6,368 bases of DNA from an uncultured Lachnospiraceae bacterium (GCA_910587305.1 CAJUKV010000098.1:1-6368), one strand, 5' to 3'; positions 1 to 5,842 are shown, counted from the stretch's first letter. Program-made: numbers and translations. Notes: generated from the letters alone by a model not told the origin.

Positions 1-4
1 AATG

Positions 5-10
5 TAGAAT
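5..10 (+). promoter_or_regulatory. possible -10 box for the solute-binding protein gene
   Basis: TAGAAT matches the sigma-A -10 consensus at five of six positions. Transcription would start near position 17, directly before the AACGTT cluster at 19-56. The matching -35 element would lie outside the window, so the assignment rests on one hexamer and its position. Confidence 0.3.
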
Positions 11-18
11 TAAGTTTG

Positions 19-56
19 TACCGGAAACGTTACCAATAACGTTACCGGAAACGTTT
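19..56. promoter_or_regulatory. cluster of three LacI-type operator boxes spaced 12 bp
   Basis: The hexamer AACGTT occurs at 26-31, 38-43 and 50-55, exactly 12 bp apart. The 13-mer TACCGGAAACGTT is repeated at 19-31 and 43-55. Palindromes with a central CG are typical of LacI/GalR-family operators and of the related cre sites. The first box reads GGAAACGTTACC and the middle one reads TAACGTTA with outer CC/GG matches. The cluster lies between a possible -10 box and the ribosome binding site, where a bound repressor would block transcription. I infer sugar-responsive control of the importer; the regulator is not in the window. Confidence 0.6.
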
Positions 57-81
57 TAGAAAACAGTAAGGAGGAACATCT

Positions 82-1479
82 ATGAGAAAGATGAAAAAGT
101 TTGCAGCTCTTGGCTTGGCTCTTACGATGATTGCGACCATGCTGACCGGCTGCGGAGGCTCGGATAAATCCGGAGCGTCCAATAGTACATCCGGTGAAAC
201 ATCCGCCGAGGATTCTCAAGCTGCACAGGGTGAAAGCGAAGAAAATGTGGAAAGTGAGGCAGATGGAGAGGAAAGCGCTCCCGCCCAGGCGTCATCAGGA
301 GAACAGGTGACAATCACATACTCCCTGTGGGATGAGATTCAGTCAGTGGTGTATCAGGAACTGATTGACAATTTTGAAGCGCAGAATCCGGATATTCATG
401 TGGAAATGCAATTAACCCCCTGGGATCAGTATTGGACCAAATTTGATGCCGCAGCCGGAGCAAATCAGGCCGCTGACGTATTTTTTATGAACGTATGGGT
501 GCCTAAGTATGCCGAGGCAGGCATTTTGGAGCCTTTGGATTCCTACATGGAGAGGGACGGATTTGATTTCAGCCTTTACACGGAATCTATTGTAAATACC
601 GGTACGTATAATGGGGTTCACTACACAGTACCTAAAGGAACCGATTCCATGGCAGTTGCCGTAAACACTACTCTTTTTGAAAAATATGGCGTAACTGTTC
701 CGACCAGCGACTGGACCTGGGATGATATGGTTGCAGTGTGCAGGGAGTTGAAGGAAAAAATTGCGGCAGCAGGAGATTCCGTTTACCCAATGGCGTTTAT
801 GCTTAATTCCACTAACGGAAGCTGGCAGCCGGTTGTTTACCAGTTTGGCGGCAAGGTTTTCAATGATGACGGGACAAGCGGTTATGACAGTGCGGAGAGC
901 ATTGAGGCAATCCAGTCTTTGGTTGATTTAATTGACGAAGAATTAATTCCTGATTATCAGATGGTCAGCGATACCTCCGCTGAGGAATTCTTTATTTCAG
1001 GGCAGGCCTGCATGCTGTATCTTCCTACCTTCAGCTCACAGAAAGTTGAGCAGGCTAAGGTAGAGGGTGTAGAGCTTATCAAGCTTCCCAAGGCTAAGAC
1101 GCAGGAATTTATCGCAGGAAGTATGCACTATGGTATGAACTCCGCAAGCGAGCACAAGGAAGAAGCATGGAGATTTATGCAGTATCTTGCAAGTGAAGAA
1201 GCAAATGATATTGTTGGACAAAGAGGTATTGACCTTCCGGCAAGAATTTCTTCACAGTCCTATTACGCTTCCAGTTTTGAACAGTTTGATGGAACGGCTT
1301 TCGTGGAGGGCTTAGTAGATGCAAAAGCTTATCCTAATGCGCCTGCTTATGCTGAGGATGCGATTAACTCTATTACAAATGATAGTATTATGGCTATTTT
1401 CACCAAACAGATTGGCGTACAAGAAGGTATGGAGAAAATGGCTGCGGATATCAATGCGGAGATTGAAAGCGGGAAATAA
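82..1479 (+). CDS. ABC transporter solute-binding lipoprotein, family 1 (carbohydrate type)
   Basis: This is probably the extracellular, lipid-anchored binding protein of the importer whose permeases follow. The 465-residue product starts with a Lys/Arg-rich, hydrophobic signal peptide ending in the lipobox LTGC, so the mature lipoprotein would begin at Cys24. A Ser/Glu/Asp-rich linker (about residues 25-74) tethers it to the membrane. The binding domain starts near VTITYSLWDE (76-85). The following segment, with NPDIHVEMQLTPWDQYW and then AADVFFMNVWVPKYAEAGIL, is typical of family 1 (MalE/UgpB-like) proteins. Length is normal for the family. The ATG at 82 is chosen because AAGGAGG (68-74) ends seven bases before it; an internal ATG at 91 is less well placed. 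A LacI-type operator cluster lies upstream and a terminator follows. Family assignment is firm, but the ligand is unknown. Confidence 0.93.
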   Translation: MRKMKKFAALGLALTMIATMLTGCGGSDKSGASNSTSGETSAEDSQAAQGESEENVESEADGEESAPAQASSGEQVTITYSLWDEIQSVVYQELIDNFEAQNPDIHVEMQLTPWDQYWTKFDAAAGANQAADVFFMNVWVPKYAEAGILEPLDSYMERDGFDFSLYTESIVNTGTYNGVHYTVPKGTDSMAVAVNTTLFEKYGVTVPTSDWTWDDMVAVCRELKEKIAAAGDSVYPMAFMLNSTNGSWQPVVYQFGGKVFNDDGTSGYDSAESIEAIQSLVDLIDEELIPDYQMVSDTSAEEFFISGQACMLYLPTFSSQKVEQAKVEGVELIKLPKAKTQEFIAGSMHYGMNSASEHKEEAWRFMQYLASEEANDIVGQRGIDLPARISSQSYYASSFEQFDGTAFVEGLVDAKAYPNAPAYAEDAINSITNDSIMAIFTKQIGVQEGMEKMAADINAEIESGK

Positions 1480-1480
1480 A

Positions 1481-1498
1481 AAGTACGTTTGTACATTT
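1481..1498. repeat. short GTAC-GTTT-GTAC inverted repeat
   Basis: Two GTAC tetramers flank GTTT directly after the stop codon of the binding-protein gene. A similar arrangement, GTACC-ATTT-GGTAC with the same AAGTAC and GTACAT edges, is found at 5801-5814. Its function is unknown. It could be a weak protein site or the base of an RNA stem ahead of the terminator. Confidence 0.25.
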
Positions 1499-1515
1499 TA
1501 ATACCTAAAAAAGTG

Positions 1516-1549
1516 GCGGCACAGCCATTTGGCAGCTGTGCCGCTTTTT
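1516..1549 (+). terminator. intrinsic terminator after the binding-protein gene
   Basis: GCGGCACAGC (1516-1525) pairs perfectly with GCTGTGCCGC (1535-1544) around a nine-base loop and is followed by five T residues (1545-1549). It separates the binding-protein gene from its permeases. Partial readthrough would give the usual excess of binding protein over membrane subunits, and it may also protect the 3' end of the upstream message. Confidence 0.85.
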
Positions 1550-1698
1550 CACACTTCCCGACATGCCGCTTTGCGGCACAAACAATGTATGAAGAATGAC
1601 CGTCAGGGCATTCTTCTGAGTGTGAAAATAGCTTGCTTTGCAAGCCTTAGTTGTTCTTAGGCGGCGTTTTCTGACGCCTTAGAACTTCTCTTCACACT
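1546..1698 (+). ncRNA. structured intergenic RNA with two mutually exclusive three-way junctions
   Basis: The gap between terminator and permease gene is almost all inverted repeats. The central strand AGTGTGAAAA (1619-1628) can pair over 10 bp with TTTTCACACT (1546-1555). That pairing encloses hairpins TGCCGC-TTT-GCGGCA (1564-1578) and GAAGAATG/CATTCTTC (1591-1616). Alternatively AGTGTGAA (1619-1626) pairs over 8 bp with TTCACACT (1691-1698). That pairing encloses GCTTGC-TTT-GCAAGC (1631-1645) and a 10-bp hairpin with one T-T mismatch (1653-1685). Each choice forms a three-way junction and excludes the other. The pairings are visible directly. Whether this is a switch, an RNA processing/stability element or a structured intergenic repeat is inference. 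Confidence 0.5.
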
Positions 1699-1733
1699 TA
1701 GAATAGGCTTTTCAGGGGATTAACGGCAGTTTT

Positions 1734-1742
1734 TGGTATAAA
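1734..1742 (+). promoter_or_regulatory. possible extended -10 element before the permease genes
   Basis: TGGTATAAA matches the extended -10 pattern TGnTATAAT except for the last base. No -35 element is seen at a normal distance. It lies just downstream of the structured region and 23 bases before the permease start, so a secondary promoter could bypass the terminator at 1516-1549. The support is weak. Confidence 0.28.
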
Positions 1743-1764
1743 GGAAATAAAAGAGGGATTGCGG

Positions 1765-2661
1765 ATGAAAAAATATAAAACAAAGAGAGCAAGAAAGGAA
1801 GCATTGGCAGCATATGCTTTTATTTTGCCCTTCATTACAGGAATTCTTATTTTTAATGTCTATGCCTTTCTGAAAAATATTTTTATCAGCTTCACCAATA
1901 AAAAAAGCTTTGGCGCTGCTAAGTTTATAGGGATGGACAATTATGTGCGTTTATTTGGAGATGATAAATTTTATCAGGCGCTGATTAACACGCTGTGTTA
2001 CATCGTGATTTGTGTACCGGCAATTATTATCTTATCTTTGCTGATTGCGCTTGCGCTTAATGTGAAATTAAAAGGGATAGGAATTTTCAGGACGCTGATC
2101 TACCTTCCCATCATCACCCTCCCCACCGCAGTGGGAATGGTATGGAAATGGCTTTTTAACAATCAGTTTGGCCTGATCAATGCAATGATTGGCAAGTTAG
2201 GTCTGCAGGGGCCTGCGTGGCTTTCCGACCCGAAGGTCTCTTTGATTGCCGTCTGTATCGTACTGATATGGTCCAGCATTGGAACGGCAGTTATTATCTT
2301 TTTGGCAGGTCTGCAGGGGATTGAGCGGACATATTATGAGGCGGCAGATATAGACGGGGCCAGTGGCGCGCAGAAATTTTTCAATATCACTTTCCCTCTC
2401 CTTTCCCCTACGACCTTTATGCTTATTGTGACGGAGATTATCGGATTTTTTCAGGTTTTTGATATGATCTTTTTGATGATTCCGCCTACCAGCTCCGGCA
2501 TGTCCGGTGCAAGAAGCATTGTTATGCTGTTTTATGAGGAGGCTTTCACCAGATTTAACAAAGGATATGGGGCGGCAATGGCTAATATATTGTTTTTAAT
2601 TATCCTTGTCATCACTATGATCCAGATGAAGCTGCAGAAAAAATGGGTTTATTACGGATAA
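1765..2661 (+). CDS. carbohydrate ABC transporter permease, MalF/UgpA type
   Basis: This is one of the two cytoplasmic-membrane subunits of the importer. The 298-residue product has a basic N-terminus and six likely membrane segments (about 14-38, 74-100, 110-131, 157-182, 212-237 and 269-290). The signature loop EAADIDGASGAQKFFNITFP (192-211) is the EAA motif of binding-protein-dependent permeases, which docks on the ATPase. NxxF/GMxNY-type sequence near residue 57 and the length fit the MalF/UgpA class without the large extra periplasmic loop of Escherichia coli MalF. The ATG at 1765 is preferred because AGAGGG (1752-1757) ends seven bases before it. An in-frame TTG at 1759 is too close to that site. 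The partner permease gene begins 15 bases downstream. No substrate can be inferred. Confidence 0.93.
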   Translation: MKKYKTKRARKEALAAYAFILPFITGILIFNVYAFLKNIFISFTNKKSFGAAKFIGMDNYVRLFGDDKFYQALINTLCYIVICVPAIIILSLLIALALNVKLKGIGIFRTLIYLPIITLPTAVGMVWKWLFNNQFGLINAMIGKLGLQGPAWLSDPKVSLIAVCIVLIWSSIGTAVIIFLAGLQGIERTYYEAADIDGASGAQKFFNITFPLLSPTTFMLIVTEIIGFFQVFDMIFLMIPPTSSGMSGARSIVMLFYEEAFTRFNKGYGAAMANILFLIILVITMIQMKLQKKWVYYG

Positions 2662-2676
2662 GGGGGGCGGAATATT

Positions 2677-3495
2677 TTGAATAAGAAAAAGAATGTTTGG
2701 GTTTACGTTTTTCTGGTTTTATGTGCAATTACAACATTGATTCCCTTTATCTGGATGATTTTGACATCCTTAAAAACCTATGGCGAGAGTATGCAGGTTC
2801 CTTTGGTCATCTTTCCGGCGGAGCCGCAATGGGAAAATTATGTTTCCGTGTGGAATAAGTTCCCTATTTTAAGGCTGTATATTAACACCTTTTTGGTTAT
2901 GGTGATTTCTACTGTTATTCAGATTTTAATCTGTTCTCTGGCGGCGTATGCCTTTGCCAGACTTACTTTCCCCGGCAAAAACTTTTGGTTTGTGCTAAGC
3001 CTTAGCATGATGATGATTCCTTATCAAATCTTTTTGGTGCCTCATTATGACATTATGGTTTCCTGGAATTTGAGTAATACGCTGACGGCTCTGTGGCTTC
3101 CTAAGACTTTTAATATATTTGCATTGTTTATGCTGCGTCAGTTTTTCTCATCCCTTCCGATTGACTTGGACGAGGCGGCCCAGCTGGACGGCTGCAGTAA
3201 GTTCCGCATTTATTGGAATATTCTCCTGCCGCTATTAAAATCTCCTATTGTGGCTCTGTGCATTTTGACCGGATTAGGGACATGGAAAGACCTTATGTGG
3301 CCGTTAATCATCAATGTGGATATGGATAAAATGGTGCTTTCCGCCGGGCTGGCTAATCTGACCGGACAGAATATCACCAATTATCCGGAATTGATGGCAG
3401 GAGGCGCGCTTGCCGCCGCTCCTATGATTATCCTGTTCTTCTTCTTCCAGAAACAGTTTGTGGAAGGAATTGCAATGAGCGGATCAAAAGCGTAA
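2677..3495 (+). CDS. carbohydrate ABC transporter permease, MalG/UgpE type
   Basis: This is the second membrane subunit, forming a heterodimer with the product of the gene just upstream. The 272-residue protein has six predicted membrane segments (about 8-31, 67-95, 103-128, 135-158, 188-215 and 240-262). Its EAA loop is EAAQLDGCSKFRIYWNILLP (166-185), typical of MalG-like subunits. The start is TTG at 2677, with a G-rich ribosome binding site (2662-2670) within the 15-base gap to the previous stop codon. No better ATG lies near the N-terminus, which already begins with the expected MNKKK-hydrophobic pattern. No ATP-binding subunit follows. Many Bacillota importers of this class share one MsmX/MsiK-like ATPase encoded elsewhere, and I infer the same here. 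Confidence 0.93.
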   Translation: MNKKKNVWVYVFLVLCAITTLIPFIWMILTSLKTYGESMQVPLVIFPAEPQWENYVSVWNKFPILRLYINTFLVMVISTVIQILICSLAAYAFARLTFPGKNFWFVLSLSMMMIPYQIFLVPHYDIMVSWNLSNTLTALWLPKTFNIFALFMLRQFFSSLPIDLDEAAQLDGCSKFRIYWNILLPLLKSPIVALCILTGLGTWKDLMWPLIINVDMDKMVLSAGLANLTGQNITNYPELMAGGALAAAPMIILFFFFQKQFVEGIAMSGSKA

Positions 3496-3551
3496 TACGG
3501 AGATAAAAAGCATGGAGCGTAGGGCTTGGATGTAAACTTACAAACTATGTA

Positions 3552-3566
3552 TTGGTACGGTACCAA
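3552..3566. promoter_or_regulatory. perfect palindrome TTGGTAC-g-GTACCAA, probable operator
   Basis: Seven-base arms mirror each other around one G. The palindrome covers the -35 region expected for the extended -10-like TGGTATAAG at 3579-3587, an arrangement suited to a repressor of the hydrolase pair. GntR- and LacI-family repressors bind palindromes of this size. I cannot tell which would apply, and a small RNA stem is the alternative. Confidence 0.45.
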
Positions 3567-3578
3567 AAGCAAAGCTTG

Positions 3579-3587
3579 TGGTATAAG
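3579..3587 (+). promoter_or_regulatory. possible extended -10 element of the hydrolase operon
   Basis: TGGTATAAG resembles an extended -10 element and has no clear -35 partner. A start near 3594 would make the structured leader at 3598 the first thing transcribed. The same bases overlap AAGGAGG (3585-3591), so they could instead be a ribosome binding site on a longer message coming from the transporter genes. Confidence 0.3.
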
Positions 3588-3593
3588 GAGGCT

Positions 3594-3704
3594 ATGGGAT
3601 TGAAAGTCAAAATTTTCAATCACGAGTTTTGTGACTGTGCGTTGCTTGTCACAAACTCGTCAAAGTCATATATGACTTTGTGCAGTAAAGCAACGCAGAA
3701 ATGA
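3594..3704 (+). CDS. possible leader ORF of 36 codons (doubtful)
   Basis: An open frame follows AAGGAGG (3585-3591). ATG 3594 is only two bases from that site, whereas the in-frame TTG at 3600 sits at the better eight-base spacing. It would encode about 34-36 residues with three Cys, beginning MGLKVKIFNHEF and ending KATQK. The stop TGA (3702-3704) overlaps the Shine-Dalgarno AGGA of the amidohydrolase gene. The frame runs through the structured leader, so its translation would unfold that RNA. Against it, the homologous leader at 5952-6044 has no equivalent start or ribosome binding site, so this may be accidental. Confidence 0.2.
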   Translation: MGLKVKIFNHEFCDCALLVTNSSKSYMTLCSKATQK

Positions 3705-3707
3705 GGA
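3598..3707 (+). ncRNA. structured leader RNA with predicted pseudoknot, copy 1
   Basis: A 5' hairpin GATTGAAA/TTTCAATC (3598-3605 with 3614-3621) comes first. Stem 1 is 13 bp with one bulged T (3622-3635 with 3648-3660). The loop of stem 1 contains TGCGTTGCTT (3638-3647), which pairs perfectly over 10 bp with AAGCAACGCA (3688-3697), giving an H-type pseudoknot. Between stem 1 and the second strand of stem 2 sits a hairpin with TATA loop (3661-3680, CAAAGTCA/TGACTTTG). The Shine-Dalgarno TGAGGA (3702-3707) follows stem 2 by a few bases. A homologous fold is at 5952-6044. The position suggests control of translation initiation; no known riboswitch class is recognised. Confidence 0.6.
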
Positions 3708-3712
3708 TAAAA

Positions 3713-4777
3713 ATGTTTAAGTTCCCTATCATTGACAGTCACATTCATATGTACTCGGAAGCGGATTTAGAGGCCATAGAGAAGGCGGCCCTGGAGGGCG
3801 GATACAGCATGTACACCCTTCTCTCGAGCAGTTTTATACCGCAGAGCGCGCCGGGAAATCTTTCTCTTGCATGGGCTAAGCTAAAGCATCCTGATAATGT
3901 ATACGGTTATGCCACCTTTCATATGCAGTTGGAAGGGGCGCCCGACGGGGAAGACTTGTTAAAGCAGGCGAAGCAGTATCATGCAATTGGATTTGACGGA
4001 ATCAAGATGCTGGACGGAAAACCAAGTGTGAGGAGGATGCGGGTGCCTCTTGATGATGCCTGCTATGATCCTCTGTTTTCTTATTTGGAAGAAAATCAGA
4101 TTCCTGTGCTTTATCATTCCAACGATCCGATTGAATTCTGGGATATTCGGAAAATTCCCGGGTGGGCAAAGGACATTTACTATTATGACTGGAAGGAGCC
4201 CTCAAAGGATCAGATCACAAAAGAGACGGTAGGAATTTTGAAAAAACATCCGAATTTAAACCTGACGGTAGCTCATTTCTTTTTTTTACCTAATACGGAT
4301 GAGTATGAGCTGGCTTGCGAGCTGTTTGAGACTTACCCCAATTTTTGTATGGATCTGACGCCGGGCTGGGAAATGTTTCAGGATATCAACAAAAGACCGG
4401 AGGAATGGAGGGCCTATATTAAAAAGTATTCCGACCGCCTGATGTACGGAACGGATATTGGCGGAGTGGGAAACAATGTGGAGGAGAGGATTAAGCCCTT
4501 AAGAAGGGTGTTTGAGACGGATGATGTGTTCCCTGTACAGGATTATACTTGTTATGGATTAAATTTGGACGATACAACGCTGAAAAATATTTATTCACGG
4601 ACTTACCGGACCAGAATCAGGAAAAATGAGCCTGCAGGTATAGATTTGGAACGCCTTGCAGCCTACAAAAAGGAATTGGAAGAAAGAATTGAAAACTACA
4701 AAAAGATTGATAAAGTCCGCGCGATCCAGGATATGGAGCGGTTTTGGAAACTTATTAAAGAAACGGAAGGGAGGTAA
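3713..4777 (+). CDS. amidohydrolase family protein (amidohydrolase-2, COG2159-like)
   Basis: This is a predicted cytosolic metal-dependent hydrolase (or decarboxylase) of the amidohydrolase superfamily with a TIM-barrel fold; no signal peptide is seen. In the 354-residue product the expected metal and catalytic residues occur in order. They are HxH in DSHIH (His10, His12), His135 in VLYHSND, His188 in TVAHFFF and Asp248 in YGTDIGG. Lys98 in GIKML lies where some relatives have a barrel lysine. The C-terminus (about 311-354) is a charged, probably helical extension. ATG 3713 is chosen because AGGA (3704-3707) is well spaced to it and the same ATGAGGA block serves as ribosome binding site in the acyl carrier protein leader. 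An in-frame ATG at 3701 overlaps that site. The stop codon overlaps the next gene by one base (TAATG), indicating coupled translation. The substrate is unknown. Confidence 0.88.
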   Translation: MFKFPIIDSHIHMYSEADLEAIEKAALEGGYSMYTLLSSSFIPQSAPGNLSLAWAKLKHPDNVYGYATFHMQLEGAPDGEDLLKQAKQYHAIGFDGIKMLDGKPSVRRMRVPLDDACYDPLFSYLEENQIPVLYHSNDPIEFWDIRKIPGWAKDIYYYDWKEPSKDQITKETVGILKKHPNLNLTVAHFFFLPNTDEYELACELFETYPNFCMDLTPGWEMFQDINKRPEEWRAYIKKYSDRLMYGTDIGGVGNNVEERIKPLRRVFETDDVFPVQDYTCYGLNLDDTTLKNIYSRTYRTRIRKNEPAGIDLERLAAYKKELEERIENYKKIDKVRAIQDMERFWKLIKETEGR

Positions 4778-5658
4778 TGGAATTGCCTGAAATGAGGACA
4801 AGATTTTTGCCAAAGATGACCCATGACGAGGTGGTGGAATACAGGAAAAGGAATGATATCATTTTTGTTCCCTTTGGGACGGTAGAGGTGCACGGCACGT
4901 TTCCGCTGGATGTGGAACAGACCACGCCGGAAGCTTTCGCCCTTTGTATGGCACAGAAGGTGGACGGCCTGGTATTAGGACAGCTCCCTTACTTTTATCC
5001 CGGGGCGTCGCCAATGAGTCCGGGAACCATACAGATGAGCGTGGAATCGGGAGTCCGCTATCTGAAAGAAATTGCCCATTCCCTTTTAAACCAGGGATTC
5101 CGCAGGCAGATTTATGTATCTCTTCACGGCCCCGCATTTTTGACAGCGGGGACGCTGGTGGTGGATTTCTTTGACGAGACAAAGGTTCCCATCGCTTATA
5201 TTGATCTTGTGGAGGCGGCGCAATATGCGGCAAAGCAGGGAGTAAAAATAGATGATTATGACAGCCTGTTTTATGGCGCATATGAAATTCTGGGGCGAAA
5301 AGACGAGCTGGTGGTGGATACAAGTATCTGTGCGGAGCCTAAACAGGATTCGGAGACCTCGATTGACCATTTTTCCTACTTTAGAAGATATGCCCATCCT
5401 TCAGGTTCCATTGGTTTTTATTTTGCAAGGCCGCAGGATCATGCAGGGATGACGGGGGCCTTAAAGAGTGTGGAAGAACGTGATGAGAGATGCAAAAAAG
5501 GGGCTATACAAATCAGGGAAATTGTAGAACATATGGATATGCCTGAATATGTGGAAGCCATGAGATATGTGGATGAGGAAACATCCTCGGTGATTCTGCC
5601 TAAATATGCCGATATTCTTCCCCGCAACAAGTACCCGGACGCGGGAGTAAAAAAATAA
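4777..5658 (+). CDS. creatininase family protein, divergent metal site
   Basis: This is a predicted cytosolic hydrolase of the creatininase superfamily, whose members cleave cyclic or linear amide bonds (creatininase, the FAPy-type ArfB and the peptidase MftE). The 293-residue protein carries FVPFGTVEVHG (30-40), matching the family's PxGSxEqHG motif with Glu37 and His39. The usual second His and Asp of pHLPlxTD are absent; the sequence there is TFPLDVEQTT, leaving Asp45 or Glu47 as possible ligands. The NGHGGN loop is reduced to SLHGPAF (His117), and the AGExETS region reads GAYEILG with Glu170. It is therefore probably not a true creatininase, and the substrate is unknown. It overlaps the amidohydrolase gene by one base. 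GGGAGG (4769-4774) is only two bases from ATG 4777 but eight from an in-frame TTG at 4783, so the protein may start two codons later. A terminator follows. Confidence 0.8.
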   Translation: MELPEMRTRFLPKMTHDEVVEYRKRNDIIFVPFGTVEVHGTFPLDVEQTTPEAFALCMAQKVDGLVLGQLPYFYPGASPMSPGTIQMSVESGVRYLKEIAHSLLNQGFRRQIYVSLHGPAFLTAGTLVVDFFDETKVPIAYIDLVEAAQYAAKQGVKIDDYDSLFYGAYEILGRKDELVVDTSICAEPKQDSETSIDHFSYFRRYAHPSGSIGFYFARPQDHAGMTGALKSVEERDERCKKGAIQIREIVEHMDMPEYVEAMRYVDEETSSVILPKYADILPRNKYPDAGVKK

Positions 5659-5682
5659 AGTAAGAAGGAAATTTGCTACAAG

Positions 5683-5717
5683 GAGCTTTCAGTGGCCGCG
5701 CTGAAAGCTCTGTTTTT
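5683..5717 (+). terminator. intrinsic terminator of the hydrolase operon
   Basis: GAGCTTTCAG (5683-5692) pairs perfectly with CTGAAAGCTC (5701-5710) around an eight-base loop, followed by TGTTTTTATTT. It lies 24 bases after the creatininase-family stop codon and separates that operon from the acyl carrier protein promoter. Confidence 0.9.
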
Positions 5718-5842
5718 ATTTAACATAAGGCCAGCCCGCGGAGCGTGCCGGCCGTTGTTTGGAATGCCGCAGGGGACTGTCCACACAATTGAAAAACAAA
5801 GTACCATTTGGTACATGTAAGGAGAAAGAAGGAAAATAGTTG
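5718..5842. other. intergenic spacer with short palindromes and no supported gene
   Basis: The stretch 5659-6048 has no supported gene; this part lies between the terminator and the next promoter. It holds a GC-rich patch bounded by GGCC (5729-5732 and 5750-5753), a small GGAC-T-GTCC palindrome (5774-5782) and the inverted repeat GTACC-ATTT-GGTAC (5801-5814). A TAAGGAG-like sequence at 5818-5824 has no credible ORF behind it. I assign no function to these pieces. Confidence 0.4.

Noticed and set aside
1347..1643. 98-codon open frame on the minus strand across the end of the binding-protein gene and the terminator
   Set aside because: It reads through a clear terminator hairpin and the antisense of a well supported gene, with no domain seen.
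3598..3707. Assignment of the leader to the preQ1-II riboswitch, which is also an H-type pseudoknot with an embedded hairpin
   Set aside because: The genes controlled are an amidohydrolase and an acyl carrier protein, not queuosine genes, and I do not see the known conserved bases of that class.
3701..3712. ATG 3701 as the amidohydrolase start
   Set aside because: It overlaps the AGGA ribosome binding site that serves ATG 3713, and the identical CGCAGAAATGAGGA block in the other leader is followed by the true start further downstream.
4789..4798. A third GAAATGAGGA, as found at the end of both leader RNAs
   Set aside because: It lies at the 5' end of the creatininase-family coding region, with no flanking complementary arms and no start codon at the right distance, so it looks like a chance match.
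4859..5323. 154-codon open frame on the minus strand
   Set aside because: It lies opposite the creatininase-family gene, is rich in Pro and Arg with no recognisable domain, and has no convincing ribosome binding site; it is a shadow frame.
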